From: Neisseria mucosa
Lineage (GTDB): Bacteria > Pseudomonadota > Gammaproteobacteria > Burkholderiales > Neisseriaceae
NCBI RefSeq assembly: GCF_003044445.1
Contig: NZ_POWX01000030.1
Coordinates: 1-14,953, forward strand
Length of the DNA: 14,953 nt
Direction: 5' to 3'
Shown: piece by piece, positions 1 to 7,153 of the stretch
How positions within the stretch are numbered: position 1 is the stretch's first letter
Layout of the letters: each line of letters opens with the position of its first letter
Program-made: the position numbers and the translations under genes
The notes under the pieces: generated by a model
Database searches by the model: none
Told to the model about the DNA's origin: nothing
The model's input: the letters and a program-made list of their open reading frames with translations, nothing else

Positions 1-81
1 GGGGTGTTCCAAGCGAGGATGGGCATGGCGGGGTCGTCTGAAAAAAGGGGGGGAAACAGATAAAAGTATCTCAGGAATTTT

Positions 82-183
82 TATAGTGGATTAACTTTAA
101 ATCAGGACAAGGCGACGGAGCCGCAGACAGTACAGATAGTACGGCAAGGCAACGCCGTACTGGTTTAAAGTTAATCCACTATA
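82..183. repeat. Correia repeat element (CREE/NEMIS), short form, 102 bp
   Basis: The element is bounded by inverted ends TATAGTGGATTAAC and TTAATCCACTATA. Inside are the standard CREE segments: CAGGACAAGGCGAC, the pair AGTACAGATAGTACGG and GCAACGCCGTACTGG. It lacks the central block with the IHF-like region found in the copy at 3987-4142, which fits the known internally deleted class of about 100 bp. CREEs are non-autonomous MITE-like elements, and their ends can supply promoters or RNase III sites. This copy lies beyond the 3' end of nadK, on the far side of the terminator at 294-333. Confidence 0.93.
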
Positions 184-231
184 TCGTCTTTTATCATCAA
201 TTTTTAGTGTAAATGATTGATAAATTTTGTT

Positions 232-251
232 ATTCCAGCTTGCGCGGGAAT
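232..251. repeat. Degenerate dRS3-like 20-bp repeat
   Basis: ATTCC, ten bases, then GGGAAT across 20 bp resembles the neisserial dRS3 repeat (ATTCCC-N8-GGGAAT) with one changed base in the left arm. dRS3 repeats are common between Neisseria genes and serve as insertion targets of some filamentous phages. This single imperfect copy is only suggestive. Confidence 0.45.
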
Positions 252-293
252 GATGGAATGTGTGTATTTGGGATTTGAACGGATGGTTATTAA

Positions 294-333
294 AGGTCGT
301 CTGAAAACTGGGCAATCGGGTTTCAGACGACCT
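294..333 (-). terminator. Inverted DUS pair, terminator after nadK
   Basis: AGGTCGTCTGAA (294-305) and TTCAGACGACCT (322-333) face each other across 16 bases and extend to a 13-bp or longer stem. On the minus strand the stem starts 7 bases after the nadK stop and ends in CCTTTAAT, a short T run. Paired DUS acting as terminators are well known in Neisseria. Confidence 0.75.
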
Positions 334-340
334 TTGGTGT

Positions 341-1237
341 TTATACGAGTTGTTCGCCCCAGTGCAGTTTTTGGCGCAGGGTTCGGAAGTATTGGTAGTC
401 GGTGGGATGGAGGATGCGCAGGGGGTTGTGGTAGCGGCGAATGATGATGCGGTCGAGGTTTTGGACGTCGATGAAGGATTGTCCGTCGAAATGGACGCGG
501 GCGTCGCCGCTTTGGGTAACGAGGATTTCGATTTCGGAGGTATCGGGGATGGCGATGGGGCGGTTGGTCATGGATTGGGGGCAGATGGGCACGAGGGTGA
601 AGGCGTGCAATCCTGCCTGCATGATGGGGCCGCCGGCGGCAAGGGAGTAGGCGGTGGAGCCGGTGGGGGTGGAGACGATGAGGCCGTCGGAGCGTTGTGT
701 ATAGACGAATTCTTGGTTGATGAAGACTTCGAACTCGATCATCTGACCTGCGCCGCCGCGCGAGAGGACGGCATCGTTGAGGGCAAGGGCGCGGTGGATG
801 GTTTCGCGGTCGCGGACGAGGGCGGCTTCGATGAGGATGCGCTCTTCGGGCAGGTATTTGCCTTCGAGGACGGGCTGCAGCTCTTCGGTCATGTTTTCGC
901 GGGGGATTTGGGTGAGGAAGCCTAAATGCCCTTGGTTGATGCCGATAACGGGTACGGTGCGCGGTGCGATTTCGCGGGCGACGGAGAGGAATGTGCCGTC
1001 GCCGCCGAGGACGATGACGAGGTCACAGTGTTTGCCCAAGTCGGATTTGCTGACGATGTGGCAGCCGACGGTATCTTGAACATAGATGCAGCGTTCTTCT
1101 ATGCCGATTTCGTCAAGATAGACGGTAAAGCCGTGTCCCTGTAGGAATTGGATGAGGGTGTGGGCGGTGTTTTGGATTTCGGGGGTATTGGGGCGGGTTA
1201 CGATACCGATGTTGTGAAACGGGCTGTTCATAGGCAT
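341..1237 (-). CDS. nadK: NAD kinase (ATP/polyphosphate-NAD kinase)
   Basis: This cytosolic enzyme phosphorylates NAD to NADP and so sets the NADP(H) pool. The 298-residue product is full length for the family. It shows the catalytic GGDGT motif at residues 78-82, an NQGHLGFLT segment at about 101-109, an NDAV segment near 154 that contacts NAD, and the glycine-rich TPTGSTAYSLAAGGP stretch at about 190-204. The start at 1237 (MPM...) has no clear Shine-Dalgarno sequence. The methionine two codons later (1231) matches the usual neisserial N-terminus MNSPFHNIGIV and may be the true start. It follows the UbiJ-like gene after only 15 bases, which include a DUS, so the two are probably cotranscribed. 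Transcription likely ends at the DUS hairpin 333-294. Confidence 0.97.
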   Translation of the reverse strand: MPMNSPFHNIGIVTRPNTPEIQNTAHTLIQFLQGHGFTVYLDEIGIEERCIYVQDTVGCHIVSKSDLGKHCDLVIVLGGDGTFLSVAREIAPRTVPVIGINQGHLGFLTQIPRENMTEELQPVLEGKYLPEERILIEAALVRDRETIHRALALNDAVLSRGGAGQMIEFEVFINQEFVYTQRSDGLIVSTPTGSTAYSLAAGGPIMQAGLHAFTLVPICPQSMTNRPIAIPDTSEIEILVTQSGDARVHFDGQSFIDVQNLDRIIIRRYHNPLRILHPTDYQYFRTLRQKLHWGEQLV

Positions 1238-1252
1238 AGGGTCGTCTGAAAA

Positions 1253-1825
1253 TTAGTCTATCCAGATGTCGCGTTCGAGCCGGTCGAGGCGTTCATTAAG
1301 GCGGGCAACGTCGTCGCGCAGTTTGTCCACTTCTTCCATCCAGGCGGACAGGGTGGCGGCGTCGATAACGGGGGATTCGGGTTCGCGGGAAAAGTCGCTG
1401 ATTTGCTCGGCTATGCTTTGTCCGATTTTTTTGACGGTTTGCCCGATGTTTGCGGCGCGTTCGCTGATGCTGCCTGCGAGTGAGTCGCCGAAGATGCGGG
1501 TGAGGTCGTCTGAAGCGTAGTAGCGCAGGCTGCCGAGTATGGGCAGGACGGTCATGCCGAGCATGAGGTCGCCTTCGAGGCTGATGTCGCCGACGCCGGG
1601 TTCTTGTCCGGTCAGGATTTTGCGGATGGCGCTTTGGTGGAAGGTGATGAGGGTGTCGGCGGGTTGGTCGGCGGTTTCGAGGAAGCCGTCGTGATTGATG
1701 CGTCCGGTCAGTCCGAATCCGGCGAGGTTGAGGCTCAGGGTTTTGCCTGACAGGCGGGACAGGTCTTGTTGATGTTCCGGATTTTGCTGTATCAGGTGGT
1801 TGATAACGGGAAATAGGGCGGACAT
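1253..1825 (-). CDS. ubiJ: UbiJ/SCP2-like ubiquinone biosynthesis accessory protein
   Basis: The 190-residue protein has an N-terminal sterol-carrier (SCP2)-type fold at about residues 15-115: LSLNLAGFGLTGRINHDGF, then DTLITFHQSAIRKILTGQEPG, then GDISLEGD. A C-terminal coiled coil follows at about 160-188, rich in Leu, Arg and Glu (VDKLRDDVARLNERLDRLE). This layout and length match UbiJ, which binds ubiquinone intermediates and helps assemble the soluble Ubi complex with UbiK. No signal peptide is seen. GAGAA lies upstream of the ATG at 1825. The gene carries a DUS at 1503-1514 in its coding sequence and sits directly upstream of nadK in the same orientation. The family call is firm; the UbiJ role rests on family resemblance. 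Confidence 0.8.
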   Translation of the reverse strand: MSALFPVINHLIQQNPEHQQDLSRLSGKTLSLNLAGFGLTGRINHDGFLETADQPADTLITFHQSAIRKILTGQEPGVGDISLEGDLMLGMTVLPILGSLRYYASDDLTRIFGDSLAGSISERAANIGQTVKKIGQSIAEQISDFSREPESPVIDAATLSAWMEEVDKLRDDVARLNERLDRLERDIWID

Positions 1826-1935
1826 AGGGTGTTCTCGATACTTTCGGGCTTGGGGTTGTTAAGTAAGACTGTGTTTTTTGGTTTTGGTTTTGCCGCTGCC
1901 GAAAGGTCGTCTGAAACGGTCGCGGAGCGCCAATT

Positions 1936-2730
1936 TTACAGGCTTAATCCGTCGGCGGAAACGGTATTTACAATTTTGCCGCCGCCGGTGCCGTCGGGCG
2001 CGAAATCGGGCGGCGGGAGGCCGAGTTTGGCGGCTTCGGCGGTGTAGAAATCGCGGCGGGTCGGATGGTGCGGTTCGACGATGTTGCGGATGCGTCTGCC
2101 GTTTGGATGGAGGGTCGTCTGAAACAGGGTTTCGACGGCGATGTCGCGGTGGACGATATTGACGGGCCGGTTGCCGCCCGGGATGTTTTGCTTTTGAACA
2201 AGGCGGCTGACGGGATGGCGTTCGGCGCAATAAAGCCCGCCCAAGCGCAGGATGTCAATGTTTGGCACGCCGCTGTCGAGCAGGTATTGCTCGGCGGCGA
2301 GGATTTGGCGGGCGGACTCGGTTTGCGGATCGGGTGCGGAAGTTTCGTCGCATTCGCGCGCTTTATCGCCGTAAACGCTGGTGCTGCCGGTGAAAATCAG
2401 GTGTTGCACATTGCACGCTCGGGCAAGTTCTGCCCATTGTTTGACGGTGTCGGCGTAATGCGTCAGCGAGGATGGCGGCAAGAGGCAGAACCAAACGGGT
2501 TTGTCGGCGTGGTGCCGCCAAAAGCTTGTATCGCGGGCAAGGTTTGCGCTTTGAAACACGTTGTCTTGATTGAGATCGAGGGTGTCGAGGTGTATGGGCA
2601 GATTAATATCGTCCGAAGTCAGGCTGCGCTTGACGGCGGCGACGCGGCTGCCGTGTTCGTAGAGTTTCTGCGCCAAAGGGCGGCCGAGATAGCCTAGGCC
2701 TAAGATAGATGCGTCGGGGGAAGTATTCAT
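1936..2730 (-). CDS. NAD(P)-binding epimerase/SDR-like protein (YeeZ type)
   Basis: The 264-residue cytosolic protein has a Rossmann dinucleotide-binding motif GLGYLGRP at residues 11-18 close to its N-terminus, then the strand-turn VAAVKRS. A later FTGSTSVYGD segment resembles the Ser/Tyr active-site region of atypical/extended SDR enzymes. The classical YxxxK is not obvious, which fits the YeeZ-like NAD-dependent epimerase/dehydratase group whose substrate is unknown. The start at 2730 lies 12 bases after the stop of the 379-residue gene, with no clear ribosome site, so translation may be coupled. A DUS lies in the coding sequence at 2114-2123. About 110 bases with another DUS (1904-1915) separate it from the UbiJ-like gene. 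Substrate and pathway are not predictable here. Confidence 0.85.
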   Translation of the reverse strand: MNTSPDASILGLGYLGRPLAQKLYEHGSRVAAVKRSLTSDDINLPIHLDTLDLNQDNVFQSANLARDTSFWRHHADKPVWFCLLPPSSLTHYADTVKQWAELARACNVQHLIFTGSTSVYGDKARECDETSAPDPQTESARQILAAEQYLLDSGVPNIDILRLGGLYCAERHPVSRLVQKQNIPGGNRPVNIVHRDIAVETLFQTTLHPNGRRIRNIVEPHHPTRRDFYTAEAAKLGLPPPDFAPDGTGGGKIVNTVSADGLSL

Positions 2731-2742
2731 GATGTTGATGGT

Positions 2743-3882
2743 TCAGATGTAGTCTTTTACGTTCGGGCTTCTGCCGAACACGGCTTCGTGCGATTGGCGG
2801 ATACAGAGCCGGTTGAACATGACGCGTTGGGTTTGGTCGTCGTCGATAATCTTCACTTTGCCTTGCAGTTTCGGCGCGTCATGATGGAAAGTATTTTTAA
2901 AATCGTGCCAGCGTGCGGCTTGCAGATGGACGACGGCAAACATATCGTGGGAAATATTGACACCGATGCTGATGAGTTCGGACGATGCCTGAATGCAGAA
3001 ACCGCTGTCGGCAAAGAGGCACAGCCCCGTATCGCCAGGATAGCGGAACAGCTCGATTTTGACGGCTTGCGGTTCGGCAAAAACGGCGCAGAACAGCCGC
3101 TCGAACAGCGACGGTTGCGAAACGCCTTCGCTCAACATGCCATACAGCCCTGAAAGCCAGTTGACATAGCCGAGAAAGGAAAAATGGAAATCCTGCATGA
3201 TGGATTCGATGCGTTTCGGGTCGTGGCGGCTGATGAGGCTGACGAACTCGAATCCCGCTTCGGGGAGCCGTGAGCGCAGGACTTGAAGCAGGCGGTAGGC
3301 AAACGGGTTTTGATGGTTGCGGGGATTGCGCAAAATGCCGAGGAATTTGAGCCGCAGCACGCGCCACAGCGCATCGGGGACTTTGACTGAGTCTGTTTCG
3401 GTGAGAACGGCTTCGCTCGTTTTAGCAAAACTCGCTTCGCTCGTTTTCAGACGACATCCGGGCAGCGTGCGCAAGTGTTCGCAGGCATCTTCGTAGCCGC
3501 TTTCGTGGCGGTTGAACCAGCTTTCGAGGTTGTATTGGTTGCCGGTGTTTTCAACGAAAGCCAGCGTGTAGAGGTTTTTCGCCGCCAGATTGCCGATGAT
3601 GTTGACGCTTGCAGCTTCGGGCAGGGCGGCCGGTTTGGCAGAGTGTTTGCGTTTTTTCCCTTCATCATGCGGCTGATGGGGATGAGTGCCAAACAAGGAT
3701 AGGGGCAGCCGGTAAACATTTTGGTTTTGCGGACTGACTTGGGGATTGTGCGCATGCTGCCGTTGCTCGGTTTGGGCGATATAGTGGTGTTCCTTGGTCG
3801 GATTCGCCGTCAAAAGCGCATAGGGCTTACTGCTGCCTTCGGGGAGCGGCTGGTCGCCTAGGATGAAAACTTGTCGGGTCAT
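2743..3882 (-). CDS. Protein of unknown function, possibly DUF4238-like
   Basis: I do not recognise this 379-residue protein with confidence. No signal peptide or membrane helix is seen. Near residues 30-45 is EHHYIAQTEQRQHAHNP, followed by IIGNLAAKNLYTLAFVENTGNQYNLESWF. This recalls the DUF4238 pattern (an HHYIPQ-type start, then a short strand and an acidic 'N-x-IE' stretch), but the match is from memory and weak. The middle contains an 8-residue near-repeat, TSEASFAK / TSEAVLTE, encoded by DNA ending in a DUS (3410-3455). The C-terminal half is mixed helix and strand with several Cys and Phe residues. It lies directly upstream of the epimerase-like gene on the same strand, preceded by a DUS at 3893-3904. 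Codon use looks native. Function unknown. Confidence 0.82.
   Translation of the reverse strand: MTRQVFILGDQPLPEGSSKPYALLTANPTKEHHYIAQTEQRQHAHNPQVSPQNQNVYRLPLSLFGTHPHQPHDEGKKRKHSAKPAALPEAASVNIIGNLAAKNLYTLAFVENTGNQYNLESWFNRHESGYEDACEHLRTLPGCRLKTSEASFAKTSEAVLTETDSVKVPDALWRVLRLKFLGILRNPRNHQNPFAYRLLQVLRSRLPEAGFEFVSLISRHDPKRIESIMQDFHFSFLGYVNWLSGLYGMLSEGVSQPSLFERLFCAVFAEPQAVKIELFRYPGDTGLCLFADSGFCIQASSELISIGVNISHDMFAVVHLQAARWHDFKNTFHHDAPKLQGKVKIIDDDQTQRVMFNRLCIRQSHEAVFGRSPNVKDYI
3410..3455. repeat. 24-bp in-frame tandem repeat ending in a DUS
   Basis: GCTTCGCTCGTTTT occurs at 3410-3423 and again at 3434-3447, a 24-bp period (exactly eight codons). The second copy runs into TTCAGACGAC at 3446-3455. 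On the minus strand this is a DUS followed by two GAGCGAAGC units. It encodes TSEASFAK and TSEAVLTE in the 379-residue protein. Confidence 0.8.
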
Positions 3883-4235
3883 GGCTTGGGAAAGGTCGTC
3901 TGAATGTGCCGATTATAGTTTATCGGGGCAAAGGTATTCAAAATCCCTGCAATAGATTGGAACGCAGGTTTTATAGCCGATTGAAATATAGTGGATTAAC
4001 AAAAATCAGGACAAGGCGACGAAGCCGCAGACAGTACAGATAGTACGGAACCGATTCACTTGGTGCTTCAGCACCTTAGAGAATCATTCTCTTTGAGCTA
4101 AGGCGAGGCAACGCCGTACTGGTTTAAAGTTAATTCACTATAAAAGGGCTGTCATTCCTGTCCGTGTTTATACAGGGAAGGGAGAAGGGATCAATTATTT
4201 TGGTTTGAATTGGCTGGATTGAGTTTTCAGACGAC
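3883..4235. other. Intergenic region with DUS, CREE and no gene
   Basis: This 353-bp gap before the start of the 379-residue gene holds a DUS (3893-3904), a full-length CREE (3987-4142) and a DUS at 4226-4237 that overlaps the gloB stop codon. Around 4150-4185 is a worn inverted stretch that looks like old repeat debris. I see no credible coding frame. A promoter for the minus-strand gene at 3882 should be here, perhaps supplied by the CREE end, but none stands out. Confidence 0.7.
3987..4142. repeat. Correia repeat element (CREE/NEMIS), full length, 156 bp
   Basis: The inverted ends are TATAGTGGATTAAC and TTAATTCACTATA. It contains all the known internal blocks, including the central stretch (about 4050-4100) around GATTCACTTGGTGC, TTAGAGAATCATTCTC and TTTGAGCTAAGG that carries the IHF-binding region in full-length CREEs. 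The length is in the usual 154-158 bp class. The right end has one change (TTAATTCAC for TTAATCCAC). It lies between gloB and the 379-residue gene, upstream of the latter, where its end could act as a promoter. Confidence 0.95.
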
Positions 4236-4985
4236 CTAAAAACGGTTTTTCAATTCCCGCAGCGCGGCGAATACTTCCAAACCGCTGTCCAGTTGCTTCC
4301 CTACCAATTCTTCAACCCGTTCGCGGACATGGGGCAAATCGACCCGTAAAAACGGATTGATTTTGCGTTCATGCGCGAGGGTTACAGGCAGGGTCGGAGT
4401 ATCTTCCGCCGCGCGCAAAGCCGCTTGAATATCGGGATTTCCCGGTTCGATAAATTCGGCAAAACGCAGATTGGCGGCAGTGTATTCATGCGCAGGATAA
4501 AACAGCGTGTCTTCGGGCAACTGATTGAATCTTTGGAAACTGTCGTACAAATCTTCTATCGTTCCCGTAAACACCCTGCCGCAGCCGGCAGAGAATAATG
4601 TATCGCCGCAGAAAACGTGTAAACCTTCGGCGTTTTCCAAAAGATAGCTGACGTGGCGGTCGGTATGGCCGGGCGTCGCCCACACGGTAACCAGCCCGTC
4701 ACCGAAGGGAAACTGCGTACCTGCCGTAACCGTATGCGTTGCCAAGTCAATATCCGCCTCACCGTACACGGGTGATTCCATAAAGCCGTTTTTGAGGGAT
4801 TGGACTCCGCCGATATGGTCGTGATGCAAATGGGTAATCCATGTTTGCGCCAACATCAGGCGGTTGCGGACGAGGAATACCAAAACGGGCGTGGCATCGG
4901 ACGGATCGACGCAGGCGGCGTGGTTGCCGGCTTGAATCATCCAGATGTAGTTGTCGTTTAAGGCTTTGACAGGGGTGATGTTCAT
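4236..4985 (-). CDS. gloB: Hydroxyacylglutathione hydrolase (glyoxalase II)
   Basis: This cytosolic metallo-beta-lactamase-fold enzyme hydrolyses S-lactoylglutathione to D-lactate and glutathione, the second step of methylglyoxal detoxification. The 249-residue length is normal. The metal-binding motif THLHHDHIGG is at residues 51-60 (His52, His54, Asp56, His57). Further ligands are in GHTDRHVSY (about 110-118), CGDTLFSAGCGRVF (about 126-139) and YPAHEYTAANL. The C-terminal HAGH-type segment KINPFLRVDLPHV is present. A good ribosome site, GAGGA (complement within 4994-4999), precedes the ATG at 4985. The stop overlaps a DUS (4226-4237). The gene is separated from pilV by a DUS hairpin, so it probably has its own promoter in 4986-5030. 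Confidence 0.96.
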   Translation of the reverse strand: MNITPVKALNDNYIWMIQAGNHAACVDPSDATPVLVFLVRNRLMLAQTWITHLHHDHIGGVQSLKNGFMESPVYGEADIDLATHTVTAGTQFPFGDGLVTVWATPGHTDRHVSYLLENAEGLHVFCGDTLFSAGCGRVFTGTIEDLYDSFQRFNQLPEDTLFYPAHEYTAANLRFAEFIEPGNPDIQAALRAAEDTPTLPVTLAHERKINPFLRVDLPHVRERVEELVGKQLDSGLEVFAALRELKNRF

Positions 4986-5033
4986 AATGTGGTTTCCTCA
5001 CTTGGAAATAGCGGATTTTAGCTGATGATGAAA

Positions 5034-5073
5034 AGGTCGTCTGAAAATCTTGAACAAGTTTTTCAGACGACCT
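5034..5073 (-). terminator. Inverted DUS pair, terminator after pilV
   Basis: AGGTCGTCTGAA (5034-5045) and TTCAGACGACCT (5062-5073) form a 14-bp or longer stem with a 16-base loop. On the minus strand the stem is followed by TTTT. It lies 40 bases past the pilV stop and should keep pilV transcription out of gloB. Confidence 0.8.
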
Positions 5074-5112
5074 TTTGTATGAACGGATAAAAATAGCGGC
5101 AGTGGGTTCGGA

Positions 5113-5556
5113 TTATTTTTGATCTATGTGTTCATATCCGGGGCAATCCTCGCTGTTTGCTGAGCTGCTTGCCCAAAAGATACCGTCGCTGTCGAGATAG
5201 ACGGAGCAGGTCTCTTTGCTTTTGTATCCGTCATTCGGTTTGGCTTCGAGCAGGAAGCCCGAGGCGGACGGATTCTCTTTCCCTTTTTGGGTGTTTTGAT
5301 AGTCGAAAAACTGGATGGTGAAGTATTCGTTTTGAACCAGGTCTGTTGCCGGGAAATTCTCAAACGTACGGTTTTGCGCGTAGAAGCGTTCGAGGTTTTG
5401 AGCGTTGATCAGCAGCTCGGAACGGACGTTCTCCAAGCGGCTTTTACGGATAAAGCGTTCGTAGGACGGATAGGCAAGGGTGGCAAGGATGGCGAGTATG
5501 ACGATGACGATGAGCAGCTCGACCAGCGTGAAGCCTTTTTGTAATGTGTTTTTCAT
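5113..5556 (-). CDS. pilV: Type IV minor pilin, PilV-like
   Basis: This 147-residue prepilin has the short basic leader MKNTLQKG, prepilin peptidase cleavage after Gly8, mature N-terminal FTLVE with the invariant Glu (residue 13), and a hydrophobic helix to about residue 30. The globular part has a Cys pair: Cys in KSKETC and Cys in SEDCPGY near the C-terminus. The pattern PSYERFIRKSRLENVRSELL, then NAQNLERFYAQNRTF, and the ending ETC...CPGY resembles neisserial PilV, a minor pilin of the type IV pilus that influences adhesion. It is longer than the meningococcal protein as I recall it (about 129 residues). It is divergent from macA, the same neighbourhood I recall in meningococci. ComP and PilX-type minor pilins are the alternatives, but their sequences fit less well. 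Confidence 0.85.
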   Translation of the reverse strand: MKNTLQKGFTLVELLIVIVILAILATLAYPSYERFIRKSRLENVRSELLINAQNLERFYAQNRTFENFPATDLVQNEYFTIQFFDYQNTQKGKENPSASGFLLEAKPNDGYKSKETCSVYLDSDGIFWASSSANSEDCPGYEHIDQK

Positions 5557-5573
5557 GATATGTCGTAATTTTT

Positions 5574-5601
5574 ATTGTATGGACGGGAATTCAGACTGCA
5601 A
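5574..5601 (-). promoter_or_regulatory. Weak candidate promoter for pilV
   Basis: On the minus strand TTGCAG (complement of 5596-5601) and TACAAT (complement of 5574-5579) are spaced by 16 bases, about 18 bases before the pilV ATG. The -10 is good and the -35 poor. It is a guess from consensus only. Confidence 0.25.
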
Positions 5602-5746
5602 TTATAGTTCTTTTCTCCCATTTTGAATGTTTGGATAAATTTCAGGATTGGGAAAATATGTAAATGCGTTGCAATATCTTGGAAATGGTTTTTTATAAAA
5701 TGATTATAAAACAATTTATTATGATTTTATTTGATTTGCCGTTGAC

Positions 5747-5775
5747 TTGGCTGGGGTAAAGGTTTGAAGTAAAAT
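5747..5775 (+). promoter_or_regulatory. Candidate sigma-70 promoter for macA
   Basis: TTGGCT (5747-5752) and TAAAAT (5770-5775) are spaced by 17 bases and match the consensus at 4/6 and 5/6. They lie about 100 bases before the macA start, leaving a leader with no obvious structure. An alternative -35, TTGACT at 5742-5747, is closer to consensus but 22 bases from the same -10. The rest of the 320-bp pilV-macA gap is A+T-rich (notably 5680-5735), with no coding frame and no DUS. Confidence 0.4.
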
Positions 5776-5876
5776 CCGCCCGTTTTCAGCGTTTTCGGCG
5801 GATAAGTGTTGGGATTATGCGACATGAATCGGGTGCCGGATTGAACAGATGAAATGGATGAATCAGAAAGTCAGTT

Positions 5877-7058
5877 ATGGCAAAAATCATTAATAAATGG
5901 ACGGTCGGAATAACGGTTGCTGCGGTGCTTGGGTTTGCGGCGTGGTCTTATTTTCAGCCCGAACCTCAAACTTCTTACATCACGGAAACGGTCAAACGCG
6001 GCGACATCAGCCAGACGGTATCCGCTACGGGCGAGATTTCGCCGTCGAACTTGGTGTCGGTGGGCGCGCAGGCTTCGGGGCAGATTAAGAAGCTGTACGT
6101 CAAGCTCGGGCAGCAGGTTAAAAAGGGCGATTTGATTGCGGAAATCAATTCGACCACTCAGGTGAACACGCTGAATACGGAAAAATCCAAGCTGGAAACG
6201 TATCAGGCGAAATTGGTTTCTGCCGGAATTGCGCTGAACAGTGCGGAGAAGAAATACAAGCGCGAGGCGGCTTTATGGAAGGAAAACGCGACGTCCAAAG
6301 AGGATTTGGAAAGTGCGCAGGACGCGTTGGCTGCGGCTAAGGCGAATGTTGCCGAGCTGAAGGCTGCCATCAAGCAAACCAAAATCTCCATCAATACTGC
6401 CGAATCGGAATTGGGCTATACCCGCATCGTTGCGACGATGGACGGTACGGTGGTGGCGATTCCGGTGGAAGAAGGGCAAACCGTGAACGCGGTGCAGTCC
6501 ACGCCGACGATTATCCAGTTGGCGAATCTGGATACGATGTTGAACAAAATGCAGATTGCCGAAGGCGATATTACGAAGGTGAAGGCTGGGCAGGATATTT
6601 CGTTTACGATTTTGTCCGAACCGGATACGCCGATTAAGGCGAAGCTCGACAGTGTCGATCCGGGCCTGACCACGATGTCGCTGGGCAGCTATACCACCAG
6701 CACGGACACGACTTCCAATGCGATTTATTACTATGCCCGCGCTTTGGTGCCTAATCCCGACGGCAAACTTTCTATCGGTATGACAACGCAGAACACGATT
6801 GAAATCAACGGCGTGAAAAACGTTTTGCTCGTGCCGACGCTGACGATTAAAAAACACGACGGCAAATCGTTTGTCAGCGTTTTGGGCGCGGACGGTAAAG
6901 CTTCGGAACGCGAGATTACGGTCGGTCTGAAAGACAGTATGAATACCGAAGTGAAAAGCGGTTTGAAAGAAGGCGACAAGGTGGTGATGTCGGAAATGAG
7001 CGCGGCGGAGCAGGCTGAAGCGGCGCAACGCGCCATGCAGGGCGGTCCGCCGAGATAA
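5877..7058 (+). CDS. macA: MacA, periplasmic adaptor of the MacAB efflux pump
   Basis: This 393-residue membrane-fusion protein links the ABC permease MacB to an outer-membrane channel. It has an N-terminal membrane anchor (about residues 8-27), a beta-barrel and half-lipoyl segment with VSVGAQASGQIKKLYVKLG at about 60-78 and KKGDLIAEI to 90, and a long alpha-helical hairpin at about 97-178 rich in Ala, Lys and Glu. The second lipoyl half, YTRIVATMDGTVVAIPVEEG, is at about 181-200, followed by the barrel and membrane-proximal domains. In N. gonorrhoeae MacA-MacB confers macrolide resistance. The start at 5877 lacks a strong ribosome site but gives the family's normal N-terminus. macB follows 95 bases later, after a DUS hairpin. 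Confidence 0.95.
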   Translation: MAKIINKWTVGITVAAVLGFAAWSYFQPEPQTSYITETVKRGDISQTVSATGEISPSNLVSVGAQASGQIKKLYVKLGQQVKKGDLIAEINSTTQVNTLNTEKSKLETYQAKLVSAGIALNSAEKKYKREAALWKENATSKEDLESAQDALAAAKANVAELKAAIKQTKISINTAESELGYTRIVATMDGTVVAIPVEEGQTVNAVQSTPTIIQLANLDTMLNKMQIAEGDITKVKAGQDISFTILSEPDTPIKAKLDSVDPGLTTMSLGSYTTSTDTTSNAIYYYARALVPNPDGKLSIGMTTQNTIEINGVKNVLLVPTLTIKKHDGKSFVSVLGADGKASEREITVGLKDSMNTEVKSGLKEGDKVVMSEMSAAEQAEAAQRAMQGGPPR

Positions 7059-7067
7059 ATAGGCAAT

Positions 7068-7117
7068 AGGTCGTCTGAAAGTTTTGTTTCTAGCAAAATC
7101 CCGCTTTCAGACGACCT
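7068..7117 (+). terminator. Inverted DUS hairpin between macA and macB
   Basis: AGGTCGTCTGAAAG (7068-7081) pairs with CTTTCAGACGACCT (7104-7117), a 14-bp perfect stem. The loop holds a second small hairpin, TTTTG (7082-7086) with CAAAA (7094-7098). Only a short T run (TTTCC) follows. It sits between two genes that must be expressed together, so it is more likely a partial terminator or RNA-processing site that adjusts the macA:macB ratio than a full stop. That role is inferred. Confidence 0.65.
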
Positions 7118-7153
7118 TTCCAATCCATACATCATTATCGGTCGGAAACACTT

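Noticed and set aside
350..925. Open frame of 191 codons on the plus strand
   Set aside because: It is the antisense of nadK, with low-complexity Gly, Asp and Val content caused by codon bias of the real gene. There is no domain.
2065..2697. Open frame of 210 codons on the plus strand
   Set aside because: It is antisense to the epimerase-like gene, whose Rossmann motif is clear on the minus strand.
6273..7028. Open frame of 251 codons on the minus strand
   Set aside because: It is antisense to macA. The translation is rich in Arg, His and Phe with no recognisable fold.
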